DNA of 64,000 nt from Galaxea fascicularis (taxonomy: Eukaryota; Cnidaria; Anthozoa; Scleractinia; Euphylliidae). Below, piece after piece: positions 58,201-62,754 of the stretch (position 1 is its first letter; the number at the start of each line of letters is the position of its first letter). The notes beneath the pieces were generated by a model. It did no database searches and was not told where the DNA came from. It was given only the letters and a program-made list of their open reading frames with translations. Both the position numbers and the translations under genes were made by a program. Where the stretch lies: positions 1,660,001 through 1,724,000 of the forward strand of contig OX419347.1 in assembly GCA_948470475.1 (NCBI GenBank), in the 5' to 3' direction.

Positions 58201-61099
58201 TGTGTACTGACTATTTGCTGACTATAGGCTATATTACCAGTTGTCTCATAAAAATCATTTCACTGGTTAAACACTCTAAGAAGCAGAAATCATTTCCACA
58301 ATTACTTTTGTAGTCATTTTACTTTCTCACAAATGAGACTCTCAGATGAGTCATCAGTTGCTGTATTTAATGTCCCAGGCGTAAATGTAACAATAAAGGC
58401 TTATAGCAGGTTTTGGTATAAATCAGATAATGCTAGTTCACTTTGACTGGCAAACTTTGAAAAGAAACTGAGCTCAATCATATGACAAATTTTCTGTTTA
58501 TTTTAAGGGCCTAAAGAAGATTGTGAAAAGGAGGCCATTGAAAATCTTGTTAATTAAAAGTAAGTATCATCATAGTGGCTTTAACAGGCGTATTATAGAC
58601 ATCTGTGTTGTCGAGTCTCGAGACCTACAATTTAGTCTCAATGAAAACTCAATTTACAGAGAGGAATTTGAAGTTTGTTACCACACGAGAATCCATCTTT
58701 TCACCAAAATTTCTGAGATTGTAAGGAAACAATTGAAATGTAGTGTCAATATCTTCATTCCAACTAACCTGTACATGTAAGCTATAAGTTGCTATTTACG
58801 CATGACATATGTAGTTTGCCTTTAAAGTATTTTAAGCAAGAGATTTGTTCAAGAGGTTAATAAAGGAACAATAATTGTTATTGTGACATGTCTATAAAGA
58901 TTTATTATTAGTTTTATTGTCATTGCCTATGACAAATTCAAATTCTTTAATTTGTCTAACATTTTGTTTTATTTTTTTCTAGGATGCATTGTCAAGAAAT
59001 ATTCCCAGAAAACTGTCGATAGACACTGGAATGAAATAAGAAGGGCTATAAACCAAAAGTGCAATGATTTAAGAAAAAAGCATGTACATGTAAATTAATT
59101 TTGTATTACAAGATCACTGAATAATCTTGGTATAAAAGTAAAGATTTATTACTGCATATTTCAATAACATGCGGACTCAAAAATTCAAACCACAACTGAC
59201 AAATGCATTTTTCACTACTGTCAATCAAATGTTCAGCACTGTTTTGTTGGCTGAACTATGCTCAATGAGTTGATTACCGTGCCCTCGGCTGTAGTTGGAA
59301 GCTAGGAAGAGCCGCTGAGCACTTGATTGATGGTAGCGAAAAACACATTTGTCAGTTGAGCTTTGAATTGTAGAGTCTGCATGTTATTGAAAGGCGCAGT
59401 AATCTACAAACCTTTTCTCTTAGGTTTTTTTGTTTGTAGAGATGTTTCTGTTAACATTCCAGAACAAATGTGGCTCAATTATTTATATATTGTATTGTTA
59501 CAAAATTGTTACATAATCCAATTCATTCTGTTGCTTTTAGGTGTTTCGCAGCATAGTTTAGAGTGTTGTTCATTAGTCTGCATTGTCCTAAATCCATAAT
59601 ATATTCAGAGACGCTTTTGGAACTTTCTAGATTTACATAAGTATGTAAGCGTGTGAGTTTAGCTTGATATTTGCTCAGAGAATATTGAACGTGCGTTGAA
59701 CAAGGAATAAATGTTTTGCAAACTGGAGTAGTTGACAGTATGATGATTGGTAAATGAAGGGTGAGAATATTAATGCAGACAAGTGACTGTCCTAAATAAA
59801 TTGACAGGACCATTGGAGATCGTTGAGGAGCTTTTAATAAAAATTAAAGGAACTGTGAGGGATCTTCAAGGGTGGCAGGGAATAGACAGAGATCTTTGTA
59901 AGACCCTCAAGGATCCTATTGGGTTTTGAGAATCTTAGCAGGAATAAATAGGGATCTTGTTCTGATCCTCAAGGATTTGTAAATATCGATCTTGGCAAGA
60001 AGTTTGAGGATTTTGGCAAGAATATTGGGGATGTTGAAAGATCTTTGAGGATACTGACAAGAAATTATAAGGATCCTTGAAGATCTGTGTAGGACTTTGG
60101 CTTTCTCCTTAAGGATCCTTGAAGATCTTGAAAGGAATAGATAAAGATCTTTGAAAGACCTTCAAGGATCCCTCAAGAACCTTGAAGATCTTGGCAGGAT
60201 CTTTTTAGGATCCATGAAGATCCTTGAGGATCTTGGCAAGAAGATTGAGGATCCTTGAGGATCTTGGCAAAAATATTGGGATCTTGAAAGATCTGTGAGG
60301 ATACTGACAAGAAATAATAAGGATCCTTGAAGATCTGTGTGGGACATTGGCTTTCTCCTTAAGGATCCTTGAGGATCTTGATAGGAAAAAATAAAGATCT
60401 TTGAAAGACCTTTAAGGATCCTTCAAGAACCTTGAAGATCTTGGAAGGATCTTTTTAGGATCCTCAAGGATCCATGAAGATCCTTGAGGATCTTGGCAAG
60501 AAGTTTGAGGATCCTTGAAGATCTTGGCAAGAATGTTGAAGATCCTCAAAGATCTTTGAGGATCTTTGCAAAGATCCTTGAGGATCTTGCTGAAGATCCA
60601 CAGTAAGATCTTAAAAGATCCTCATGGAGATCTTCAAGGATCTTTGAGGATCTTACAAAGTTTTTCACCAGGGATGGGCCCTTCAAACATCAGGCCTTGA
60701 ATAATATAAATTCAAACTAAAATGTTCAAAACGCCACAAACTTAAATAAAGCCAGTCAACATATACAGACGTTTCAAGCTACATGTACCTTTTTGTTAAT
60801 TTGACCATTTTCTTTATAATCAGTCCAATTTGTCCCATCCATGGATGACTGTAGGGTGTAAGTCTTCACCCACTGTTCTGCTTGTGAATTCCCCTGAGTG
60901 GACACAGCACAGATGATGTAAAGTGTTTGTAGATTAATCTGTAGATATGGATTACTGTCACTCGTGGATGCACACCATGATGATCCTGCTGTTAAGTTCA
61001 ATCGGCCATTATTGGCTGGTGTACTGGCATTATGCTGAGATGAAGCATTTAGGTAAACAGATCCAGCTGCTATCCCCACAGCATTGTTTTCACATGATG
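20562..61099 (-). CDS. Receptor-type protein tyrosine phosphatase with F5/8C, fucolectin, Ig and FN3 ectodomain (39 exons, 5' end missing)
   Basis: A single-pass membrane receptor with two cytoplasmic tyrosine phosphatase domains. I read 39 exons on the minus strand, from 61099-60789 to 20636-20562. Every intron begins GT and ends AG, and the codon phases join without a frame break, giving 6,539 coding bases and about 2,178 residues before TGA. Order: F5/8C, FTP, FTP, F5/8C, F5/8C, Ig, six FN3-type modules, membrane helix, juxtamembrane segment, PTP D1, PTP D2. The first exon seen begins in phase 1 at an AG acceptor, so a start/signal-peptide exon lies further right and was not found. D1 has the WPD loop, the [10 protein letters not shown] signature and an MVQT Q-loop, so it should hydrolyse phosphotyrosine. 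FN3/Ig-bearing RPTPs are well known; the FTP plus F5/8C front end is unusual. Ligand and role cannot be read from sequence. Confidence 0.86.
21640..21785. repeat. Probable dispersed repeat in D2 intron
   Basis: Stretch from ACAGTCAACTCTCCGTCTTA to GTCAGTTAAGAGGGTTCAC, whose ends are partly complementary (CTTAACTGA near the left, TCAGTTAAG near the right). MITE-like but without clear target duplication. Confidence 0.4.
22286..22318. repeat. (ATGAGT)n microsatellite
   Basis: About five hexamer copies, next to the donor of the D2 exon 22466-22332; it lies in the intron. Confidence 0.9.
23901..28047 (-). CDS. Tyrosine phosphatase domain D1 (predicted active)
   Basis: Eight exons: 28047-27960, 27638-27562, 26700-26661, 26584-26487, 26173-26057, 25671-25517, 25095-24960, 24050-23901. 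Landmarks in order: [17 protein letters not shown] (phosphotyrosine-binding loop region), [56 protein letters not shown] (WPD loop with Asp), [17 protein letters not shown] (P-loop with catalytic Cys and Arg), [20 protein letters not shown] (Q-loop). All catalytic residues are present, so D1 should be a working phosphatase. One oddity is DYHNANYLD, where families normally have DYINAxYID: His in place of Ile. Confidence 0.9.
24537..24594. repeat. Palindrome GTTTCGAGCGTTAGCCCTT
   Basis: 19-base arm at 24539-24557 and its exact complement at 24574-24592, 16-base loop. It lies in the intron between D1 exons 25095-24960 and 24050-23901, within what looks like a dispersed repeat. No function assigned. 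Confidence 0.75.
25815..25850. repeat. (GTCA)n microsatellite
   Basis: About nine tetramer copies in a D1 intron. Confidence 0.92.
28083..28255. repeat. Degenerate (GACT/GACC)n tract
   Basis: About 170 bases of GACTGACC-like tetramers in the intron between the juxtamembrane exon and the first D1 exon, immediately followed by a GTT-rich run at 28296-28352. Confidence 0.8.
28377..29019 (-). CDS. Juxtamembrane cytoplasmic segment (exons 29019-28871 and 28531-28377)
   Basis: Low-complexity, charged linker containing a possible Tyr phosphorylation site context [12 protein letters not shown] and an acidic stretch, followed by [20 protein letters not shown] and GFASQYK. The P-I-P-V...F..Y...LK.D...F..EY pattern is the helical wedge that precedes D1 in RPTPs of the LAR, kappa and alpha types. 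The 28531-28377 exon joins in phase 0 to LLVTGQQF of D1. Confidence 0.82.
28585..28805. repeat. Two-copy tandem repeat with poly-C tails
   Basis: The block CCCTCTGAAGGCCGTCC...GATCTACTT...TTTTGATCCG...CACGCACNACAGCAGCCCCC occurs at 28591-28661 and again at 28690-28802, each ending in a C run. Lies in the juxtamembrane intron. Confidence 0.8.
29425..29539 (-). CDS. Transmembrane segment exon
   Basis: A 115-bp exon reading [18 protein letters not shown], then about 22 hydrophobic residues ([19 protein letters not shown]) followed by basic stop-transfer residues RRRRTD across the next splice. This orients the receptor with phosphatase domains inside the cell. Confidence 0.9.
29545..30420. other. 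Intron between membrane helix and membrane-proximal exon
   Basis: No exon, repeat or structured element recognised. An 84-codon plus-strand frame at 29830-30084 shows no recognisable protein features. Confidence 0.5.
30421..32853 (-). CDS. Membrane-proximal FN3-like module 6 (exons 32853-32748, 31676-31445, 30490-30421)
   Basis: The first exon begins [18 protein letters not shown]. The second exon, [42 protein letters not shown], matches the membrane-proximal region found in many metazoan RPTPs (pattern YIAA... GDG... Y.GF.N..L..G..Y). The short third exon, [20 protein letters not shown], leads to the membrane. Introns differ in phase from the upstream modules, so this module was not part of the symmetric shuffling. 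In some RPTPs this region is cleaved by furin-like proteases; I see no clear RxKR site. Confidence 0.75.
30495..31440. other. Intron with AT repeat and SINE-like segment
   Basis: Contains AAATAAATAAATATATATATAT around 31160-31189 and the SINE-like block at 31255-31392. Otherwise nothing recognised. Confidence 0.6.
31255..31392 (-). repeat. tRNA-derived SINE-like fragment
   Basis: On the minus strand it begins GGGAGAGCAGGGTTGGCGCA followed by GTAGTAAGAGCGCTCGCC, close to a pol III A box (TGGCNNAGTGG), and ends in GTACTCCGGTTTTCCCCTCTC. The same GGGGAAAACC(A/G)GAGTACC block occurs at 41950-41980, so both belong to one family. B box poorly kept in this copy. Confidence 0.6.
32090..32345. repeat. 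Dispersed repeat with repeated CACCTACCCCTCCCCTAACCC blocks
   Basis: The text CTACCCCTC(C)CCTAACCCA with ATTAAC(A) follow-up appears at 32149-32180 and 32240-32270 and in inverse at 32190-32210 and 32304-32312. CAGTGTCTGGGCAACTG and its complement pair across it. An inverted-repeat dispersed element in an intron. Confidence 0.6.
32380..32690. repeat. Probable dispersed repeat (TATACTAAAA / CACCTCCGAG type)
   Basis: Contains AGTATATACCACACAAG at the left and CTTGTGTGGCATATACT at 32570-32590, an inverted pair about 170 bases apart, plus CGGAGGTGATTAGC and CCACCTCCGAG. Similar wording (GGAGGTG, TTGCTCGGAGGTG, GTATATACTAAAATT) is seen at 5180-5310, suggesting a family. Confidence 0.5.
33304..34033 (-). 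CDS. FN3 module 5 (exons 34033-33927 and 33493-33304)
   Basis: Begins [11 protein letters not shown], with AVTLLWNKP in the first exon and KYTVIYEGNK across the splice, then [18 protein letters not shown] in the second exon. A typical FN3 core, split after the B strand. The 3' exon ends SSETPKD and joins in phase 1 to [10 protein letters not shown] of the next module. Confidence 0.83.
34863..35928 (-). CDS. FN3 modules 3 and 4 (exons 35928-35629 and 35162-34863)
   Basis: Two modules, each a single exon of exactly 300 bp with phase 1 at both ends, a sign of clean module duplication. Module 3 has [31 protein letters not shown] and [16 protein letters not shown]. Module 4 has [25 protein letters not shown] and [20 protein letters not shown]. 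In frame with neighbours as VYR-PSIAP and TT-APGPP. Confidence 0.85.
35935..36980. other. Intron between FN3 modules 2 and 3
   Basis: No exon found. Poly-T/G-rich run at 36180-36210 and (GA)n at 36716-36728. Nothing else recognised. Confidence 0.55.
36986..38843 (-). CDS. FN3 modules 1 and 2 (exons 38843-38556; 38007-37937 and 37211-36986)
   Basis: Module 1 is one 288-bp exon beginning [13 protein letters not shown], with ALVRWSY, ALQYRN and [19 protein letters not shown], which are typical FN3 B, C and F strands. Module 2 is split 71 + 226 bp: [10 protein letters not shown] and SIYVKWT, then [27 protein letters not shown]. The intron splitting module 2 lies after the B strand, the same site that splits FN3 module 5. 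All junctions keep frame. Confidence 0.83.
37440..37745 (-). repeat. Dispersed repeat, about 300 bp
   Basis: C-rich/A-rich block (GGGGGAAACCTTCAAAACCC ... CCCTAGAGCTTCCAATACGA ... ATACTTTCCAAATTTTCCTA) inside the intron that splits FN3 module 2. Its composition and imperfect repeats of AAAATCCCTA/AAAAATCCCT differ from the surrounding intron. From memory such blocks are common in coral genomes; not verified. Confidence 0.45.
38850..39825. other. Intron between FN3 module 1 and Ig exon
   Basis: No exon. An odd segment at about 39410-39770 has several overlapping open frames on both strands and contains GCTCGAGGCATAGCCGAGAGC, a hyphenated palindrome; it may be a dispersed repeat. No product recognised. 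Confidence 0.45.
39831..40169 (-). CDS. Immunoglobulin-like domain, single exon
   Basis: One 339-bp exon, phase 1 at both ends. It contains [10 protein letters not shown], a Trp about 15 residues on (YEWQKDG) and [11 protein letters not shown] followed by NNYQC, the usual C-W-YxC pattern of an Ig fold. Two further Cys residues (DVDC, YQC) near the C-terminus suggest an extra disulphide. The donor at 39830/39829 is chosen because it joins in frame to the next FN3 module as ILKVPGKP; a competing donor at 39826/39825 would read into a poor start. Confidence 0.75.
40175..40970. other. Intron between Ig exon and F5/8C module 3
   Basis: Contains a poly-C tract at 40759-40770 and a G-rich run at 40856-40890, complementary in character and about 100 bases apart (CCCCCTTCCCC...GGGGGAGGGG), so a hairpin is possible. 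No exon. Confidence 0.55.
40976..41829 (-). CDS. F5/8C module 3, exons 41829-41537 and 41117-40976
   Basis: A discoidin-type module next to the Ig domain. The 293-bp exon starts [13 protein letters not shown], contains [28 protein letters not shown] and [12 protein letters not shown]. The 142-bp exon contains [20 protein letters not shown] and [10 protein letters not shown] with the closing Cys. Its second exon has the same length as that of F5/8C module 2, and the split point is conserved. Confidence 0.84.
41895..42118 (-). repeat. tRNA-derived SINE-like element
   Basis: Reading the minus strand: GGGAGCAGGCTTGGCCCAGT followed by GGTGAG (pol III A box), then CCCTGGTTCGATTCTCGGAC (B box GGTTCGANTC). 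The tail region carries TTCTCCAGGTACTCTGGTTT. Placed in an intron between F5/8C modules 2 and 3. tRNA-like head with good A and B boxes is diagnostic for a SINE; the parent tRNA is not clear. Confidence 0.72.
42853..43930 (-). CDS. F5/8C module 2, exons 43930-43623 and 42994-42853
   Basis: A discoidin-type module. The 308-bp exon begins [13 protein letters not shown], close to the classic C-x-x-P-L-G start of F5/8C domains, and contains [20 protein letters not shown] and DDWTKTYKI. The 142-bp exon carries [10 protein letters not shown] and ALRVEVYGS, with the terminal hydrophobic strand. The closing Cys follows at the start of the next module. It directly follows FTP module 2 with a phase-1 junction. 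Confidence 0.84.
44553..45753 (-). CDS. Fucolectin-type (FTP) module 2, exons 45753-45499 and 44747-44553
   Basis: A second FTP module in tandem. The first exon encodes [45 protein letters not shown] and EIRI; the second encodes [20 protein letters not shown] and EVYS. Its second exon is 195 bp, the same as in FTP module 1, and both introns occupy equivalent positions, so the two modules came from one ancestor by exon-pair duplication. WWRVDLG is closer to the family consensus than the WRVDLQ of module 1. Phase 1 at both ends. Confidence 0.82.
46545..46735. repeat. Degenerate tandem repeat, unit about 60 bp, three copies
   Basis: AACCCTA(A/G)AACAATAGACAAGG followed by AGACCCC(C/G)ACTCACCC(T/C)AATGAGGGA recurs at about 46563, 46618 and 46678, the last copy shortened. 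Confidence 0.8.
46855..47375. repeat. Dispersed about 480-bp repeat, copy C (diverged)
   Basis: Matches copies A and B through the GAGCAAGTTGCTCTGTTTGT block, the GTCCTCGTGGTTTTGTTTAG block and the CAGTCCCCAG...CCCAACCTCC block, with an added (GGCGT)n run at 46905-46935 and about 35 extra bases at 47176-47210. It lies in an intron of the main receptor, between FTP modules 1 and 2. Confidence 0.72.
47530..47790. mobile_element. Hairpin element enclosing a tRNA-like sequence
   Basis: Outer arms of about 85 bases: 47530-47614 (TCAAATGAAGAATGATCGTC ... CAGGACTTCAACGG) and 47706-47790 (CCGTTGAAGTCCTG ... GACGATCACTCTTCTTTTGA) are complementary. Between them lies the tRNA-like 47647-47717. The arms include the 3' end of the tRNA-like sequence, so the left arm is partly its antisense. 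Confidence 0.82.
47647..47717 (+). tRNA. tRNA-like sequence (probably pseudo-tRNA or SINE-type)
   Basis: 71 bases fold as a cloverleaf: acceptor GGCTTCA/TGAAGTC (one G-T pair), D arm GTTC-AGTTGGTA-GAGC, anticodon stem TCGCA/CGCGA with one mismatch, loop CCGGAAT, T arm GCGGG-TTCAAGC-TCCGT. The A box TAGTTCAGTTGGTAGAGC and B box GGTTCAAGC are good. Position 33 would be C rather than U, and the loop reads GGA at 34-36, so I do not assign an amino acid; a functional tRNA is unlikely. Confidence 0.65.
48255..49915 (-). CDS. Fucolectin-type (FTP) module 1, exons 49915-49670 and 48449-48255
   Basis: A module of the eel-fucolectin/tachylectin-4/pentraxin-1 type. The first exon reads [12 protein letters not shown], then YAVDG, a CAHT motif, [20 protein letters not shown] and EIRVG; the second reads [10 protein letters not shown] followed by [10 protein letters not shown]. 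These are the usual FTP landmarks, including the His near the Cys of CAHT, the WRVDL strand and the terminal LCEVEVY strand. The 246-bp exon matches the paralogous exon at 257-12 in length. The module is phase 1 at both ends with an internal phase-1 intron. FTP domains in other proteins bind fucosylated glycans; binding here is inferred from the family. Confidence 0.82.
49127..49436. mobile_element. MITE-like nest of GGATAG/CTATCC palindromes
   Basis: Outer ends GCCCTGGTTGTTCAAAC and GTTTGAACAACCGGG/CAACCGGGGCCAGGGC; an inner copy of the same end, GGCCCTGGTTGTTCAAAGGC, begins near 49242. Between them GGATAG(T/C)(A/G)CTATCC palindromes recur at least six times. Reads as one copy of the element inserted into or fused with another. 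No coding content. Confidence 0.8.
51243..51725. repeat. Dispersed about 480-bp repeat, copy B
   Basis: Part of segmental duplication copy 2; closely matches 1624-2105. Confidence 0.75.
51951..52220. repeat. Hairpin (inverted-repeat) element, copy in duplication 2
   Basis: Same hairpin as 2325-2592, carried by copy 2 of the duplication. Confidence 0.75.
53155..61099 (-). CDS. F5/8C (discoidin) module 1 of the main receptor, exons 61099-60789 and 53302-53155
   Basis: The first module seen. The 311-bp exon encodes the N-terminal part: a Cys near the start ([10 protein letters not shown]), then [27 protein letters not shown] and [12 protein letters not shown], the usual discoidin pattern in which VSTQG/VATQG precedes the W-x-x-x-Y strand. 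The 148-bp exon encodes the C-terminal half with ARYVRFIVE and ACLRVEIFG. The module is phase 1 at both ends with one internal phase-0 intron. That intron is 7.5 kb because it holds three insertions: a 1,010-bp element, a LINE tail and the 5.45-kb GATC-repeat element. The paralogue at 4970-3501 has exons of exactly 311 and 148 bp. F5/8C domains bind glycans, lipids or collagen; the ligand here is unknown. Confidence 0.85.
53420..53734 (+). mobile_element. 3' tail of a LINE, present only in duplication copy 2
   Basis: Ends in AAATAAAG followed by about four copies of TTGAAG, the microsatellite-tailed 3' end usual for CR1/L2-type LINEs. The surrounding text GGACCAGTCTATTGTAAGACC then meets AATATCAGGTCTTCCAC, which is contiguous with duplicated sequence in copy 1 (3797-3812), where the tail is missing. 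No coding part left. Confidence 0.65.
53959..54968. mobile_element. 1,010-bp terminal-inverted-repeat element, only in duplication copy 2
   Basis: Left end GGGCGATTCCAGAAAATATT, right end (reverse) GGGCAATTCCAGAAAATATC; similarity continues inward through CATACC...ACGGA(T/C)GGCTT and the G-runs at 54056-54070 and 54905-54914. ATT lies on both sides (53956-53958, 54969-54971), while copy 1 has AACCATTTAAAGG once, giving a 3-bp target duplication. The core has no transposase I can recognise. Confidence 0.88.
55240..56225. repeat. Left arm: higher-order GATC repeat
   Basis: Many (A/T)AGGATCTT / AAGATCCTT words spaced 10-25 bases. A higher-order period of about 148 bases is visible: GGATCCTTGACGATCCTCAA ... 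AAGATCTTTGCTAGGATCTT at 55465-55575 recurs almost unchanged at 55610-55725. Confidence 0.85.
56670..57144 (-). CDS. Acidic, Ser-rich open frame in the element core (possibly broken)
   Basis: The minus-strand frame from the ATG at 57023-57021 reads MSGND, then TGA at codon 6, then continues open for more than 100 codons: a Ser/Asp/Glu-rich stretch ([20 protein letters not shown]), a basic patch PKKRIRR and a basic C-terminus [17 protein letters not shown] to a TAG near 56679. About 120 bases upstream the first 85 bases are repeated (57060-57144), there with TCA instead of TGA, so the open start exists in the duplicate but not in the copy joined to the long frame. Function unknown; acidic then basic composition suits a nuclear or chromatin-associated protein. 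Confidence 0.45.
57448..59098 (+). CDS. Candidate spliced gene in the element core, C-terminus BEN-like (tentative)
   Basis: ATG at 57448 begins [16 protein letters not shown] and runs into a donor (CAAG|GTAACT). A last exon at about 58983-59098 (acceptor TTTTTTTCTAG) reads [32 protein letters not shown], then HVHVN and stop. The HW..xIRRAINxKCxDLRKK ending resembles the C-terminal helix of BEN domains as I remember them. Possible middle exon near 58508-58558 has a stop in the frame that would join exon 1, so the gene structure is unsolved. It is divergently oriented to the acidic frame, sharing about 300 bases of upstream DNA. Confidence 0.35.
59144..59406. mobile_element. MITE-like hairpin nested in the 5.45-kb element
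   Basis: Left arm 59144-59244 (ATTTATTACTGCATATTTCA ... TCAATCAAATGTTCAGCA) pairs with right arm 59314-59406 (TGAGCACTTGATTGATGGTA ... TGAAAGGCGCAGTAATCTA); about 80% complementarity by eye over some 95 bases, loop about 70. Lies just after the last exon of the plus-strand candidate gene. Confidence 0.75.
59815..60660. repeat. Right arm: higher-order GATC repeat
   Basis: Same word family in the opposite sense, with a longer period of about 245 bases: GATACTGACAAGAAATTATAAGGATCCTTGA with GGCTTTCTCCTTAAGGATCC at 60050-60120 recurs at 60299-60370. Confidence 0.85.
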
Positions 61100-61109
61100 C
61101 TGCAAAATT

Positions 61110-61560
61110 AGTAAAACACTTAATGTAAATTGATAATGTAAACCTATGTTAACTGCTTATTAACTCAAATGAAGTATGATCCTCACAGTCATAATCAGCC
61201 CATGGGCAATACAGGAGAACAATCTCCTAGCACCTGGCCAATCAGAGTGAGAGTTTAACAGCTGTATAAATTATTGGCTACAAGTACCACCAGTTCAATA
61301 AACATCTATAGCTTCTGCATGCATGTTACTTCTCGATTTTTTAAAGACTCTTTCAACCTTGTTAAGCCCCTAACAGTGGAAAACTAGGACATGTATTCAG
61401 GAGGGAATTGGGGGCAGTGCTCGAAATTAGCAGTGGTCCGGTCATCCAGGACGACCAAAATGTTTACCAGGCAACCAATTTTTTGGTAAAATTAAGAGGC
61501 TGGTTGCCCAAGAAATAAACAATGGGGTTACCCATCAGATGCCCTTGACCAGTCTAATCC
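61110..61560. other. Unassigned sequence right of the duplication
   Basis: No exon recognised. The missing start/signal exon of the main receptor should lie here or further right. (CAACAA)n at 61571-61592. Confidence 0.45.
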
Positions 61561-62442
61561 CTTATTGACTCCAACAACAACAACAACAACAACGCCAGAC
61601 TGTACAATGTGGACCAAAAAACGTTGGGACACTTGTAAAACTTAAGATAAAACTAGAAAATTCACTATGCATGCTTCCATGCTTCTACACTGTATTCTTT
61701 CACAACCTTTCTTTGAAACCAAAGTTCAAAGCCCTTCCCTCAAGTGTCTTAGAAGAAATATATTTCAAAGGGATTGTCCCAAGCATCACTTACTGCATCG
61801 CTATCTGGGGATCTTGTTCACCGTCTACATTTAATATTCTGGAACACTTACATCTAAAAGCAGCCAAACTAATTCATAAACTGCCCAGCGAAACTTCTGA
61901 CACTGACGTTCTTGACCTTGTAAAATGGAAACCTCTAGTCTATATCTATAAACGTAGGATAGCTTCCATAATGTACCAGGCCTATCATAATAGCTTACCC
62001 GATCAATTCTCAGCACTATTTGAAACTCGTAACATCAATACTAGTTATACCCTAAGACGTATAAATCACTTCTCACATGTACGGTACAACAGCAACATTG
62101 GCAGAAATAGTGTAAGGTACAGAGGACCCATTGTCTGGAATACTATACCTAAAGCCATCAAGGATGCTTCCTCCTATCAACTTTTTAAACAAAAACTTAG
62201 ACAGGCCTCAAAGATACTGGACCAAATTCAATTCGAAAAAGAGGCCTGTATGATATCATCAAAACAATCAGACTTTTTATACTTTTAGTCTTAAATTTTT
62301 AGAAGTTTTATTATTTATATTTAAGTTTTGCGTGTAAATATGAATTTTAATTGAGTTGCTGGCAGGTCCACACCAGCCTTCGGGTTGCCACAAACCGACC
62401 TGCCTTACCAAAAAGTATATGTATGTATGTATGTATGTATGT
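61560..62442 (+). mobile_element. 5'-truncated non-LTR retrotransposon (LINE) fragment
   Basis: The open frame 61671-62288 encodes the C-terminal end of a LINE reverse transcriptase: FKGIVPSITYCIAIWGSC (the palm/thumb boundary motif seen as LPxLxYCSxVW), LEHLHLKAAKLIHKLP, then RYNSNIGRNSVRYRGPIVWN and TIPKAIKDASSYQLFKQKLR (the usual G.....R...WN.LP..I... FK..L ending). Frame intact but N-terminal endonuclease and most of the RT are missing. The 3' end has a (TATG)n tail at 62416-62442, as in CR1/L2-like LINEs. Dead copy by truncation. Confidence 0.85.
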
Positions 62443-62754
62443 ACCATACATTTTCATGTTTTCTGTTGTTATTACTCATTATATACACTGTATACTCTGT
62501 TACACTATACATTAACTGTATACTTGTGTAATATTCCAACTGATGATGTCAGAAGAACTGTTGAAACACTTTTTACTCCGGCTTCCTGAGGAAGGCCCGA
62601 GTCTAGATCTGTCGTCCGTTTTTCTTCGTCTTTTTTTTTTTTTCGTTATTTTCCACAAACCTCATTTCCGGCGTATTTGCGCAGGCGCTAACGATGAACC
62701 GGTAAAACCCGGTAAAAACCTGTTTACGTTTTGTTTACGTTTTGTTTACGCTTG

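Larger units (their letters stand above)
55224..60675. mobile_element. 5.45-kb element with long GATC-rich inverted arms, only in duplication copy 2
   Basis: Ends ATCCCTGGTGAAAA and TTTTCACCAGGGAT are exact inverted repeats. Next to each lies about 0.9-1 kb of degenerate palindromic text built from AAGATCCTTGAGGATCTT-like words, left arm 55240-56225 and right arm 59815-60660, in opposite orientation. Copy 1 has no such sequence between 4530 and 4555. The core (56230-59800) is unique and seems to carry two divergent genes. Target duplication could not be settled, because the flank near 55180-55223 also differs from copy 1. It looks like a foldback-type DNA transposon. Confidence 0.82.
49660..61110. 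repeat. Segmental duplication, copy 2 (partner 1-4980)
   Basis: Same content as 1-4980 but expanded from 5 to 11.4 kb by insertions absent from copy 1: a LINE-tail fragment (about 53420-53734), a 1,010-bp terminal-inverted-repeat element (53959-54968) and the 5.45-kb element (55224-60675). All sit in the single intron between the two F5/8C exons, and none disturbs the coding exons. Confidence 0.9.

Noticed and set aside
55702..60347. Open frames rich in LRILAKIL / LPRSSRF repeats as repeat proteins
   Set aside because: They are translations of the GATC repeat arms on either strand; frames shift between repeat periods.
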